From Nepenthes gracilis (taxonomy: Eukaryota > Streptophyta > Magnoliopsida > Caryophyllales > Nepenthaceae), in NCBI GenBank assembly GCA_033239525.1, contig BSYO01000035.1, forward strand, positions 4,500,627-4,564,626: a stretch of DNA of 64,000 bases, in the 5' to 3' direction. This document shows positions 13,500-26,337 of this stretch, piece by piece. Below the pieces are notes generated by a model, which was not told the DNA's origin, did not search any database, and saw nothing but the letters and a program-made list of their open reading frames with translations. Position 1 is the first letter of the stretch; each line of letters starts with the position of its first letter. The position numbers were made by a program, and so were the translations under genes.

Positions 13500-13860
13500 G
13501 AAGCAGGCTGATCTTTGTAGTCCGAGGTTGATTTGTTGGTGAATTGCGTTGAATTAGGGTTTCTGCGTATCAGTTCTCTGTGTATAATTATTCCTTCTCA
13601 TATGCACTTTCTCGCCGTCTCTCCAGCCTTTTCCACTCTCTCCTGCGTGTCATCTATTTCGAAATCCTAGCTTCTCCATCAGCCGACGATTTTCTTTTCT
13701 TTTTTTTTTTTTTTTGATTTTTGTTGGTAGCTTTGTTTCTTAACAATTCAGTGATGTGGTGATGAGAGCTTCAAATGTGTACCAGAGACAGCTTCTTCTC
13801 TGAGTCTGTCCATGACGGCTGACACAACCCTCTATGAAATTCTGATTTCACTCTTTCTTT
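13500..13860 (+). promoter_or_regulatory. Possible 5' leader of an unidentified plus-strand transcript
   Basis: Composition shifts sharply from A/T-rich to a CT-rich plant leader-like sequence containing TTAGGGTTTCTG (13555-13566), a T-run at 13695-13715 and several short upstream-type ATG frames. The ATG at 13761 opens only 13 codons. No exon of a known protein follows. It could be the 5' end of a noncoding RNA or of a lost gene. Confidence 0.3.
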
Positions 13861-15475
13861 GTATATGTACGTTCTCTTTTGGTTTCTGCCCATATGTTAG
13901 TGTTATTTGTTCTTGATTTGGTGGTTTTAATGTGATTTTTTTTTTCCTGAAGCAAAGACTGTCTGATGATAGAAACTCACAATTTGTCAGTCCATTGACT
14001 TTAATTTTGATCCCCAAAAATTCAGTTCGTCTTCTCTTTCTTCGACTTCCATCTTCTCCACATTTCTGTTTAGGTTAAGAATGATTATTTCTCAGACGAT
14101 GGGCATGTGATGAATCTCGTATTTTTAATGGGTAATTTGCGTCTGATTTTGTTCGGTGATGCTATATCACCTTGGAGACCTGTTGCTCACTTGTTTTTAC
14201 AATTTTAGTATCTTTTATCGAATGTAATTTATATTATGGCATACGGCATCTTAAATTCTTGACCTTTGTTGCTTGAGACAATGTTTTACTATTATCTAGT
14301 TTTGGGTGCTCCTTTTTTTGTCTCCGCTTGATGGTTTTTTCCATTTAGTTTGGTTTGAAAAATCGGATGGAATAGAATGTAACATAATGATAAGTGATGC
14401 ATGGACTTTGCATTTAATCGTAAGAGCTATGGATCAAGCTCTAGACCAATGAATCTCAAGTCCAAAGAGTTCTAGGTTTGGAATAACACTTTGGGGTCTC
14501 CTATGACATATGTCGGTGTTTGAGGAATTTTATTGCCGTTAGATTAGAGTGGAATGGGACAGAGATTGGAACCTCATCTGAAAAAAGGTGAGTTTGGCAT
14601 TTTAGAGGACTGGGTCCGTGCCCAAAAGGGTCCTGTATTAGGAATTGGATTGAAATGTGAGATTTAGATAGTCTTATGTACCTTATATGGAGAATGAAAT
14701 GGCTGTAAGAACTCCTCTTGAGAGGTAAAATGATGCTCTTAATTGAAGCTGTTTAGTTCTTTATAATTCTCCCTCTAGAAATCACCTAAGCCTGGGAGTT
14801 TGAACGCTTGAAGGATTTGAATCAGACCTTTTGTATCTCTTTCCGTGTAGAAAGCCTTGGTTTTCATATAGGTGCTGGTAATTAAGCGTTGATTCGATAT
14901 GGTTGTATTTGCATGAGATCCTGTACAACTGACCCCCTGATTTTTTCATGATTGACTTTTCCTAATTTTTGTTCTTTCATTGATTTTTCCTTGATTGTTG
15001 TCATTGTGCTCAAACCATTTGACATATTCGATTGCCGATTAAATAACTAGCTTTCATTTAAGGATCCTTCCTGCATGTTGATGTGACATGCTAGCCTGTC
15101 AGCGCAGCTTTTGGCTCAGAAGGTGGGTCCAATTTGTAGGTCTTGAGCGCCCTACAGACTGGTCTTTCTAAACTGAATCTCCGGCCTGGCCTTGGGTCAG
15201 AGCATTTGCCTGGCCCACCCTGGTTCGTGCTTCATGTCCCATCCAAATCTTGTATTATTTTTTCTGGTTCCCATCAAAAAGGACTCGTGGTAAGAAATTA
15301 TGTTAGCATTGCTTTTATCTCATTTGTTAGTGTCTGATGGAATTTTCAGTTGTCTTTCTTCTCATGCAAATTCCAGCAAAAATAAGTAGATAAAAAACAT
15401 GAGTCAGATGAGTGGATAAGACATTGCATCAACGCGGGTGTTCCAATGATAGTCAAAGGATTTTCTCCTGACACT
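13861..15475. other. T-rich intron-like sequence, no coding exon seen
   Basis: The plus strand is richer in T than A and looks like plant intron sequence, which would fit a plus-strand transcript. No frame matches a known protein. The balanced patch 15060-15240 has an open frame from 15143 that I do not recognise. Confidence 0.35.
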
Positions 15476-18360
15476 GTTCTTTGAACAATCTAATTAGGAA
15501 AGCAAGTATAGTTTTGTTGTGTCTAGGAAACAATAGTGTTTGCTTTTTTTCCCGACAGAAAAATTTTCCGTTTACTTTATTGTTGAATGGAAATTGAGAT
15601 TGTGAGGATGAACCCAAAGCTCCCTCTTTTGGATTAAGTTGAGGATAGTTGTTGGCAGAATCGAACCAATAAATTGCAGGCCTCTACTGAGCAGTCTCTT
15701 TATTCCCTGTATGTAAAGTATCCGTAAGGATTCTCGCCTTATGTATTAAACAATTGTTCAGGGAGTACCTTTTATCAAGCTTTGGGATACATTTGATGAT
15801 GTGATATCTTATATATCATTTTACAATAACAGGCCCACACGAGGATAGTTGGATGGATGAGGTGCCATGTTATTAGAGGGTGTTGTAACGGTGGTTTAAT
15901 GGCATCCCCTTGACATTTCTTCTTCAGAAGTGACATCTTATAACAATGTAGTGTAGACTGTGTGTTTTATCATTTGCAATATAAAAATTTCTTCCCTCTT
16001 TAGTTTTACAAAGAGTAAGGATCCTCTCTATGAATGTTACAATACTTGAGAATGTCCCAAGTTTGCCAATGGGTATTCCCCAAACACTTCTCTTTATAAA
16101 ATGTCTCTTATTAACTTCAGAATTGGCATCTTATTACACTGTAGTGCCCATAGTGTTTTTATCATTAGCAATGTTAAAATTCTTCCCTCTTTAGATCTTT
16201 TTCTTTTAAGTTGATGAACTTGGTTTTCTCGATGCATGATTAAATATTAACTGGAGTTCAGCATTCTGTTTTGTTTCTTTTACTTCCAACAAATTTTTTG
16301 TTTACTCTTTTTATGGATCATCATATGATGAATTTCGGAAAAACATCTGAGGACACTTTCCTACACAGCTTTTTATAGCTTTGAATGAGAAAGCTGATCC
16401 TTTTTTGATGATGAACTCTTTTCTGATGATGAAAATATCTGTCATTGTCATATTTGTATCGAAATGCAAATCTTTTGTGCAATAGAAGGAAATGATTAGG
16501 GGAAATAATTGTCATCATAGCATGTCAATGTAATGACATATCACGATTTTTTTCTAATATCGAAAATATTAGTGTTGAAGGCCTAAACTTAATATACATC
16601 GCTCAATATTTTCCATGCGTACGATTGAGGAGGTGGTCTTTGCCATGTTTGTGCTGCTAGACAATGCCCTGTGTACTGTGGATTGTACGTGATATGGCAT
16701 ACAAAGTTTTTAGGTGTGTCTTCAATATAGATGAATAGGTAAAATATTACATCAATAATAAGGATGACTAAAGGTATCTTCATGATGCATCTCTTTAAAT
16801 AATCTAATCCAGAAAGTATAAGCTTTCATGTGACCAGGGATCACATTGTGTGCTTTTTTTCTCAGATAGAAAATTTTTAGCTTACTTTGTTGATGAAGGG
16901 AAATTGAGATTGCGAGGATGAACACAAGCTCCCTCTTCTGAATTAAGTTGAGGATAGTTGCTGGCAGAATCGAACCAATTAACCACATGCCACTACTGAG
17001 CAGTCTCTCTATTTCCTATATATGAAGTATATATATCGATCATGAATAAAAATATTGGTATCATTATCAGTTATAGTCATAATGGTATCAGATATGTCGA
17101 GTAATACGTATTGATATCAGATATATGGAAAGGAAATAAAATTTTTAAAAATTATAAGTTGACAAGGCCTTATTGGCCAAAATATTAATTGTATCAGCTG
17201 ATATATTATGATATATTATCAATACGAAAATATATTACAATATTATCATGATATCAGGAAATATCGATATCAGAAGGCCCTAATATCATTATGTATCAGC
17301 CGATATTTGCATTTTAAGGATCCCTTCTCCCTATGTATCACAATGCTGTTAGGGGAGTACTTTTTAGCCACACCATTGAACACATTTGATGTCGTGGTGT
17401 TTCATCCATAATTATATAATAATAGACTCATATGAAAATAGTTAGATGGATTTGAGCCATATTATATAAGGATGTCCTAAAGGTAGCAAAGTGATGCCCC
17501 CTAAATATTTGTCTTATAGAATGTCTCTTTCTGATTACTTTTGAAAGAAGTGATGTGAGGGCGACACTTTCTACCACTTTGGGGACATTCAATGACGTGA
17601 TATTTCATCCATATATACACAATAGTAAGGCTATATAAAATTAGATGAATAGATGAGAGTTATATCATTGGAGGTTATTGCAAGAGTAGCTAAATGATGC
17701 CTCTAGGCATTTCTTTTTCAGATTTGTCATTTTATATCAAATGTAGTTTGGATAGTTTTTTACCATTCCCATTGTAAAAATTTCTTCCCTCTTTTAGTTC
17801 TTCTCCCTATATAAAATGTATTAGGAACCCTTCTCCCTATGTTCTTCACTCTATTAAGTGATAAGTAATGTTACAACCACTTTTTTTTAACCACCCTCTA
17901 TCCATATATAATGATGGGCTTACAAAATAATAGATAAATATATAAATATCACATCATCCTAAGGTATTCCAAGGTTTGCCAAAGCTTTGAAAAAAAAAAA
18001 ATCTTAGGAGACTTTCCTACACAGCTTTTTGAAGTGTGGATGAGAAAGCTATTGCTTTCTGATGTTGATATCGTTTGTAGTTATATAAGTATTGAATTTA
18101 GCTTTTGTAAAAAAAAATAAATTAGGGATAATATCAGATATTATGTCAAGGTATATTGTTGATATAATAGCACAATTATTTTGTTGCTATGTCAAAAAAT
18201 TTTAGTGTCAGGTGACTTGACAATGGTTTGTATATATTGTTTAATATTTAGAATATTGGCTAATATTTCATTCAATGCCTTTGATTGAATAGGTGGTCTT
18301 TGCCATGTTTGTGCTGCTAGATGTAACTGTGGATTGCAGGTGATTTGGTTAGTCTCCTTA
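15476..18360. repeat. Diverged tandem duplication, 1.3-1.6 kb units
   Basis: Copy one starts at about 15476 and copy two at about 16791. Matched blocks in the same order: 15598-15725 with 16908-17035 (GGATGAAC..AAGCTCCCTCTT, then GAATCGAACCAAT); 16360-16405 with 18010-18055 (CTACACAGCTTTTT); and 16628-16660 with 18290-18325 (GGTGGTCTTTGCCATG). A smaller block of about 200 bp (15755-15960) recurs twice in copy two (about 17345-17520 and 17560-17770). Copy two also carries extra GATATC-rich sequence. No coding capacity. Confidence 0.8.
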
Positions 18361-18975
18361 TACTCCTTATAGTTGAGATCCTTTAAAAGTGGTAGAGGGT
18401 GGTGATTAAGACGATATTCAATTATGGTTTTTTATCTTAGTATTTTATATTATATTGATATATCTCAACGATTTTATAAATAGGGGAGCCTAAGTTTGAA
18501 AGGACATTAACAAAACCACTCTAGGGAGTAACAAGCTGTGAATTTCTTACCCATTCAATTTGTCTATTTGTTATACTGATGGTATGAATCTAAAATTAGT
18601 TTATCACAAAAGTAGTTTATTATGTCCCCTCAACCCTTTATCTTCTTTTTAAAGGTTTGTCTTGGTTTTGATTGTACTATATAACAGAGAATCAATGAAA
18701 CGGTAGAATTATTATCGTGTGATTTGTTGGTCATGGGTTCAAGTTATAAAAACTTTTTGTTATATAATATAATGTAAGATTATGTACAAGATATCCAAAA
18801 GTGTGTTGACTCTCTTTCAAACCCTTAGCATAAAGCTTTGTGTGCCGGGTTGCCTCTTTGCTCTTTTAATAAATCCCCAACCTTTTCTTTAAATACGATG
18901 ATTCGAACCATATTTGGCTGTAACCTGTTATAAAATTTGATGCTCATGGCCTTATGAGCAATGGGATCATAATAT
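18361..18975. other. Noncoding sequence, no feature
   Basis: AT-rich stretch between the tandem duplications; no gene, repeat border or motif recognised. Confidence 0.4.
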
Positions 18976-19375
18976 TAGATGGGTAGCCTTTAAATAGAAT
19001 GGTAAAAGTCTGTCTGCAAAATTTATAGGATTGCTTTTGCACGAATGCTTTATTTTATTTGAAAGGCTCGTAACAAGTGTTTTTGATGATAGCTACACTT
19101 TTTATCGAGAATATACTATTTTGGCTATCCGAAATTCTCTGGTTGCAAACCTGTGGTCGTTGAGGGATATCAGCTGGGTAGCCTTAAAATGGAAGCATAA
19201 TAGTCTCTGTTGGAAAAATTTTTAGAATTACTTTGCAGTTATGATTTATTTTATTTGGAAGGTTTGTAACGAGTGTATTTTTAAAAATTGCTACACTTTC
19301 CATCAAACATATTATTGTAGGTATCTGAAATTCTCCCGCTGCCAAGATGTGGTCGATAAGAGATATCTTTGCATG
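18976..19375. repeat. Tandem pair of ~200-bp units, possible LINE tail remnant
   Basis: Units at about 18976-19175 and 19176-19375 share GGGTAGCCTT, a TTTATTTTATTTG(G)AA block, GCTACACTTT and a TGTGGTCG..GA(G)G(G)ATATC end. The second reads YFIWKVCNECIFKN in one frame, which loosely resembles the C-terminal part of plant LINE reverse transcriptases. This resemblance is weak; the duplication itself is clear. Confidence 0.5.
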
Positions 19376-19535
19376 AATCCAGTGTAGCTTTTACCAAGCT
19401 TCTATGCATCAATGCAGAAAATGCCACGAGATAGAATGCTTCCCTTTGTTCATTTTGTTGTGTGTCGTCTTCTTTTTATGACAATTTCTCTGTTATGTTG
19501 TTTTTGATTGGTCTTTTTTGTTCCTATGGAATGTA

Positions 19536-19612
19536 GGCAATGGACGTAGTTGATATGCCCTTCCAAATTTTCATGTTTGGAATCTAATCGCATTCCAAAC
19601 CATCGGAGTCTG
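19536..19612 (+). other. Exon-like segment with a short hairpin
   Basis: Bounded by an acceptor-like TGTAG and a donor-like GTAAGT. Inside, GTTTGGAAT and ATTCCAAAC (about 19575-19600) form a 9-bp stem with an 8-base loop. The best frame is 15 codons. It may be the last exon of the putative transcript that starts near 13.5 kb. Confidence 0.25.
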
Positions 19613-22190
19613 TAAGTTGCATTTTTGCAATCTACTGTACTAGAATTGGTGTAATAGCAGATTTGTCCATATATGACTTGATTGTCAGGCGTTTAATTGT
19701 GAAAATAATCTTTTATATGATATAACATAAAACCGTATACAGTGAAAATGAAGTGATTCGATTACTTTTCAAATCCCAAATAAAATAAGGTTTCTTATAA
19801 TGGGCTATTCTATTAGATAAGGCGGAATTGTCTCGTGTGGATTGGTTCCTACTATCCTCCCCCCAACTCTAGTTAACTCCTTGCTTGCTTGACTGCCATG
19901 CACTTTATAGAGGCCAAATATACAAGTGCTCTTATTGTTTGAACTTCCTTTAGTAGTAGAATGATACTTGGGCAAAGAGCTTATTCTGTAACATTTTTCG
20001 ATATTATTTTTGGCGGTTTTTGTCTTTCTCAACCGGCATAACTTCTAACCGCCATCATCAACTGGCCAACTGCCATAAAGGCAAAATGGTAAATATCATG
20101 GATAAACACAAACTGTTCAGAAAAAGAGTCACTTTTGTTCAATCAAAGCCTGGTCCGGATTGACTTTCAAGATGTCCAAAACCAGATCAATACTTAGTTT
20201 TTATTAGCTCACAAGAACAATCACTAAGTACTAGACTGTCTTACTAGCGATTGAAGGTTGTTGTTTTTTATTTTATTCATTTCACACAAAATCAAATGTA
20301 AAGGCATCTATAGAGCAGTGGCCGTTGTTAGAAGATTCATTAGCTTCTGTAGACAATCTCAGGAGCCAACACTCCATTTTATGGCCTGGTACAACCAATG
20401 TCACAGTCTAATTTTTATAGCCGTAAAACCATAGGGCGTGTTCGGTTTCCCATAAGAACGGACGTCAGCCAAGTTAACCCATGAGTATTTTGACGTGTTG
20501 GGGCCTGTTTCAATATGTAATATGAAAATTTATGTCAATGTCGAGTTTTCAGATTTTAACATGCAGCACCCTAAACCTCAATTCCATTATCAACCCTTGT
20601 TACTGAAAATCAATAGTCATGATGAAATTAGTCACCAATCTGCATTATGGAGGAATACAAAGCAACAGCAAATGTCAAACTGTAAGGCACGTAGAATTTA
20701 CATAGACTTTGCCCTGTATCCTCACAAGTCTCTGTTATTTTTGTCATTTATCTCTTTTTTTTTTTTTTTTTTTGGGTTTACAAAGCTAATAACTGTGAAG
20801 CCATAACTCTTTATTATGGAGGTTCACCTAGATGATATTTCAATCGTGCATCTGGTTAATTTTCTTGTATGGAGTGATGTGTTGCTATTATGATCCTTGA
20901 AAGTATGCAACATAATGATGGCTATCATGAGATTTGGGGAGTATTGATGATAACTTTGATGACAAGATAATGAACCATGAATTGATAGTTAATGTCTCAT
21001 TTAATCACTCCTACTAGTAGCTACTTATCGGACAGAATGGTAGTGACTTTAGTGCACCAAACACACTACCAAAACACAAAACAGTTCTGTCAAACTGTTA
21101 GCACAGAACTATGCTCATCCATGGCACTGTTTTTGAGGTGTTACAAGTTTGGGTTATTCAGGTTTCTATTAAACAACCAAAGATTATTGTCAAAAAGAGT
21201 GCGGTCGGATTATTTTTATCATTTATACTCTTTTGAATACGGTGAAACCACTTGATGTTGTGTACCTAAACACTGCTCTGTCCTTGAGAGTAAATTCGAA
21301 GGTTCATTATTAGATATATACTTAAATTATTGTCTTAATTTTGCTGTTACTTACAACAATAATAAGGGGTAAGTGGGTGTGATTCAAACCCATATCAAAT
21401 ATGAATACTTAGGAATTAAGTGATAATTATACAACCTTTATGCCTTAAATTATCCATGCAGCACCAAGTCAACTACCACACTCTGATATTAGTGGTCTCC
21501 AGATTGATATCCACTATCTCAGATGTGTCATAATGTGATAGGTTAAGTTCATGTGCTCCATGAATGCTAATAATCTCTAGCAATTAGCAGAATAAAAAGT
21601 GATGCTGGATCGTGTTGATTTTTTTTTTTTTGGTGAAAGAAAATAAAAATGAAATAAAAGTATCATATATTTTGAACAACCAGAGCTCATATTAAAGGTG
21701 AATTAATATTAAAGGTGAATGGTTAGTATTTTGATTATTAGTTTATTTTTATATCTGATCTTTAAATAATGGATATTTTACCTAAAAGATTAATTTTTAT
21801 ATAGCAGATCAATTACCAATTAAACCGTCGCATTCTGCACATCAAATTATGAGGTAATAAGGCCTCCCCAACAATGGAACCCGCAACATTTCTACAGCTC
21901 GATTTGGCCATAGCTTTGATATGAAGATCAAATGCATAGATAAAATCTAAGCAATGGAATTTAAGTGAATCTACTTGATAAATTGAACTACTAACATTAC
22001 CCGAGCTTCAGATTTTGAGCTTGGGGAGAGAACCAACATGGAAAAAATCAAAAATAAATAAATAAAAAGGAATTTTAGAGAAATAAAAATGGTCAGGCTT
22101 TTTTCCAATAGCTGGTCGTATTTTTTCCGGTGATACAAATTATGGGGAGCTCAATCGGAGAAATGCACATTAGCTCAGTCGTTATCAAAT
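19613..22190. other. Intergenic DNA, no gene recognised
   Basis: Mixed composition. GGGCGTGTTCGGTTT at about 20434 resembles the end of some plant DNA-transposon families, but no inverted partner was found. The open frames at 20495-20806 and 20992-21255 do not look like known proteins. Confidence 0.4.
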
Positions 22191-22224
22191 AATATATATT
22201 GACATTGGATAATAAAAAAAAAAA

Positions 22225-22588
22225 TTGTCGGCCGTTACCCAGTGGTGGTCGTCAACGTGTCAATTGTCGTCTTGTGGTGACGGGGAGACCATCGTGCTTC
22301 GCAGACCACGATTGATTTGCCTCTCGCGCTGAGATTGGTTGTAGAACTCTTAACAGCGGCGTGAGCCGCAATTGACAGCGTTGACCTTTTTCTCATTTGC
22401 TCTTTTCCTCTGCGCTGTACCTGCCGTCTTGCAGCTGCATTAATGAACTGTAGGTGGCGTCAATTTGCTGTGAGCACTAAGCTACCACATAAGCCAATTT
22501 GGATATTGAGTCGAGTTGGCCGCTTGGGCTGCCACTTTTCGGATTAGGCCTCGCGATTTTTTGGGCCCTGTTGGCATTGGACCCAACA
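22225..22588 (-). mobile_element. Truncated LTR, same family as the solo LTR at 24465-25406
   Basis: On the minus strand it begins TGTTGGGTCCAATGCC, close to the start of the downstream solo LTR (TGTTGGATCCCATGCC). The shared blocks GCATTAATG and TGGCG lie in the same order. The far end is lost and merges into AT-rich DNA around 22225, so the left border is approximate. Confidence 0.6.
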
Positions 22589-23517
22589 AATATATATCAA
22601 TTGAGATATCTATATATGGTATTAACTATTTATATAGGATGATTATTAGATCTTTCATACTAGATCAACTGCTCATGTTTAATTTTTAAATTTTTTAAAA
22701 ATATAATAATAGTATTTTATTTTTTTGGATAACATCAATATTTTTCTATTTTAACATTTTTAAATTTCAATTTATGCTATCACAAAAGTTAGATCAAATT
22801 TCATTATATAAGAGTTTGGTTGATTAATAAAAAGTAAAAGATAAAATTGAAAATAAAATTTTAAATTATAAAATAAAATTTTAAATTTTTATTATTTATC
22901 AATAAACTACTAGGATGACAAAAAAAACTAATAAATCATTAACATATAAAATAAATTTTATTTTTTATTTTTTTATCCATCAATATAGACCATTTGCTTG
23001 ATAAAAAAGAATATTATAGAAGAATTACATCCAATTTTATTCATTAATTTTTATCACAGTATTTTAAAAATATAATATTTTTATTCATCCATTAAAACCA
23101 CAGATAAATATAAAAATAAATAAATATATAGATAACACATTAGCTATCTGTTTCCAAAAAATAATTATTTGGTAATTCATAATTTGGAAAAATAAAAAAA
23201 AAATAAAACTGCTGAATATAATTTTAATTTCCCTATTTTCAAGTGCAATACAATAAAGTAAAAATTATATAAGTTTAGATACATAGGACAAAATAATCAA
23301 AATTTGGTATAGGAGTGTTTTTTATATTAAAAATTATGTAAGATAAAACTATATTTTAAAATATTATCAAATGCAATTTACAGCTATTTTTTTAAAAAAT
23401 AAACTAATACTTATTTAAAGAAAATTTGTATATAATTGTAATTGTTTTTCTATGAGAATATTTTTTTTTTAGAAAGGATCTAATATATTATTTTTTAATA
23501 ATATTAAAATACACGTG
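22589..23517. other. Very AT-rich intergenic DNA
   Basis: Low-complexity A/T sequence, no gene or clear repeat border seen. Confidence 0.6.
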
Positions 23518-23958
23518 TCAACACAAGAAATTTTTATGATATTAAAATATTAATTTTTATATGTAATAATATGTAAAACAAAATAACCATAAAATTAATA
23601 TTTTTGGGGCTAAAATGTTAATTTTTGTTCTCATATCTGACCTAATTTAAATTTATGTTAATATTACTTTTGTGTGAATTTTATTTTATATTTATCAACT
23701 TTAATTATTTTTATTGATTAAGATTTTTATTTTCAAATTTATTCAAATTGTTGTCAATTTTTTTCGATACAACAAATTAATGGAAATGGAATATGCTAAA
23801 TTTCTAATTTTTTTAATGTAAATTTGTTAATTTAATATAGATTTGTTTGGTTTGATAAAATAATTCTTTACTTATTAAAATTTAATAAATATAAAATATC
23901 AAATAAAATTGAATTAAATTAAATATAAAAAATTAAATTATCTAGTGTAACTTTTAAT
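23518..23958. repeat. Direct repeat, copy 1
   Basis: Shares a long run of matching blocks, in order, with 27336-27828: AAGAAATTTTTATGAT, AAATAACCATAAAA, AATATGCTAAATTT, TAGTGTAA. It is noncoding and AT-rich. The two copies are in the same orientation about 3.8 kb apart. Confidence 0.75.
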
Positions 23959-24464
23959 AAATTTGCCAGACTTCATGAGATACTAAGTAATTAGGCAGAA
24001 TTTTGATATTTAATCAAATTAAATCTTAAATTATAAATATTTTATTATTCTTGATTTATTTTTATAATATCATTAAAAATTGGTTAAAAAATATCAACAC
24101 ACTAAATATTTAATTAACAAGTATAAAAAACATGATATTTATTATAAAATATCATCATCGATAAAAATTATCAATATTGAAAATATCCGTACTCTTATCA
24201 AGGGACATTGAAAAATCCCCACATATCCCTTTTTTTATTATTTTTTGAAATATTTAATTTTTGTTATGTTAATTTTAATAATTTTTATATTATAATCATG
24301 TCTTATTCCCATTTTTTTATTTTATGCATTATATTTGTATATTAACTTTTTGTTATATTTTGTGTATTATATTTAAGGTTTTTATTATTTATCAAAAGTA
24401 GTAGAAAAAAATTTGCAAATATTACTCTTTCTATCTTTAATTTATGAATTTCATTTAAATATTA

Positions 24465-25406
24465 TGTTACGTTTCGGGTCCGCGGTTGCCATATGGATTA
24501 GGGAACCTTTGGATTTTCAAGCACGCAGTGGCGTCAGGCAAAGGGTCCGGTCTCCGTAACTCTGAATCTGGACCTGCACAACACAAACAACAAACAAGAG
24601 GTCAGAGGTCCGGCGGGATTTCTCCCACCACGACCACTCCGACGCTCAAGTCAGCAAGTTCTCGCAATAAACGAAAATGGCACACGCTATGAGCGGTGTG
24701 CGGATGAATACTGATGAAACGTGAGTGATGCGTATGCTTTAGTATGGAGAATGTAATGAGCAGGTTATGGAAGGCTTAACTTTCTCAATGCACTGCGATG
24801 GGTGGCTGACTTTCCCGTGGCCTGAATAGACTCAGGGATGACAATCGTGAGAGAAGTGGGCTCGATCGTGCCAAAAGGAAGTGAGTCTGTTCTCGGTTCT
24901 AGTTCTTTCTCTCTTGCGATCGTGTTTAGAGGAGGAAGGATCAGAATTTGAATAAGAAATTCTTCTCTCTGTGGGGAGTGGGAGCTATTATATACTCCTT
25001 CCCATTGGACTCTGGGCGCCAAAATGCCAGTTGTAGGGGTTTCCTTGCCTCTGGTCGCTGTCGTTGACTGCCGGTTATGTCGGCTGTCGTTTTTTCGTAG
25101 CAGCCAGGCTCTTGAGCGCTACCGGCCACGCCTGGTTTTCCCTTAAGTGAGGATTGGCTGGCTGCCTGTAGGCGGCTGCATGAGCCGTTTGGCGCTGTGC
25201 CAACCACCTCTCCATTGGCTGGCTTTTCCTACTTTCTGTCGGTTTTTCGGCAGCGCATTAATGTTTTGCAGGGCGCTCGTCGTCTTCTGCCAGCGGGGCC
25301 ACGTATGTCTCCTGCGCAGTTGGCCTGGGCTCGTCATCCTTTGTGGGCTTTAACACCCTTCGTGGGCTTCGACATCTTTTCGTGGGCCTTGGCATGGGAT
25401 CCAACA
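24465..25406 (-). mobile_element. Solo LTR with 5-bp target duplication
   Basis: The ends are TGTT..AACA, and the element is 942 bp long. It is flanked by the identical 5-bp duplication TATTA (24460-24464 and 25407-25411). Orientation is minus: a TATA box with a CCAAT motif upstream reads on that strand at about 24988-25012. There is no internal region, so this is a solo LTR left by LTR-LTR recombination. The GC-rich body stands out from the AT-rich flanks. Confidence 0.85.
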
Positions 25407-25411
25407 TATTA

Positions 25412-26332
25412 TTTATTTATTTATCATTTTTTACTGTCCATGCCCTCACTCTACTTATGTACAAATTCATCCCCTGATCTAACAATATAAAATATATTCA
25501 TTATACATAAAGTAAATATCTTAATATTGAAAATCTATAAATAATTATAAAAATTTATTCCAATTTTAAATACTTCAAAATCATATTTTATCAGTAAATT
25601 TATAAACAAATAAATATATGTATAATTTCTCTCTAATTTCTGAAATACATATTTTGATATTTGGTTACATATGCAATCATGTGTTGAAATATTTGAAAAT
25701 TACAATATATATTCTTCTTCATTTTAATTTTTTTTTTATATAATGTGAAGTCTATATTATGCTGTTAATTTATCCTTTGAGAATGTATTTTAATGTAATA
25801 ACAAAGTTGATTTATTATACTTTATAAGTTATAAATTTAAATTATAAAAATTAAATTTCCTAAATTATAGAGATTAAAACCCGCAATGCCAAAAAAAAAA
25901 AAAAAAAAAAAAAAGCCTTTTTTTCTATGATCCGAGTCATCCTTCTTAAATTTGCTGCACATATAGTTTTTAAATGTTGCAAAACCAAAAATATATTTTT
26001 TAAAAAAAAGGTATAAAATATTTTCTTTTTAGTAGAAACAGGCACATTTAGAAATATTTAAAATTTTAATTTTTTAGAATTTAAAAAAAAAAAGTATTCC
26101 AATTTTTTCAATTGAACAAACCATTATTTTTTAGAAAAAAATGACTGAAAAATTGTATTTATTATGAAAAAAATCACAGCCATTGATTTTATATACATTT
26201 CCTCTACTCAAAAATTGGTAGGGAACAAGAGCAAGTTGGATGAATGTGATAGAGTGTGGGATTAATAGACCCCATCTAAAATTAAATTCCATAGAAAATG
26301 AAAGTAATTGTAAATATATTAATAATTAAATT
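25412..26332. other. AT-rich intergenic DNA, poly-A run
   Basis: Between the two solo LTRs. It contains an A-run at 25890-25914 and no gene. Confidence 0.6.
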
Positions 26333-26337
26333 ATAAT

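Noticed and set aside
15143..15337. 64-codon plus-strand frame
   Set aside because: No recognisable motif, no supporting splice context, and it sits in otherwise noncoding sequence.
20434..20448. GGGCGTGTTCGGTTT as the end of a DNA transposon or MITE
   Set aside because: No inverted partner and no target duplication were found within 1 kb; GGGCCTGTTT at 20500 is in the same, not inverted, direction.
22170..22190. TTAGCTCAGTCGTTA, like a tRNA A-box
   Set aside because: No matching B-box or cloverleaf nearby, so neither a tRNA gene nor a SINE head could be supported.
24486..25490. Several overlapping open frames of 60-97 codons
   Set aside because: They lie within or run out of the GC-rich solo LTR, on both strands, and resemble no protein.
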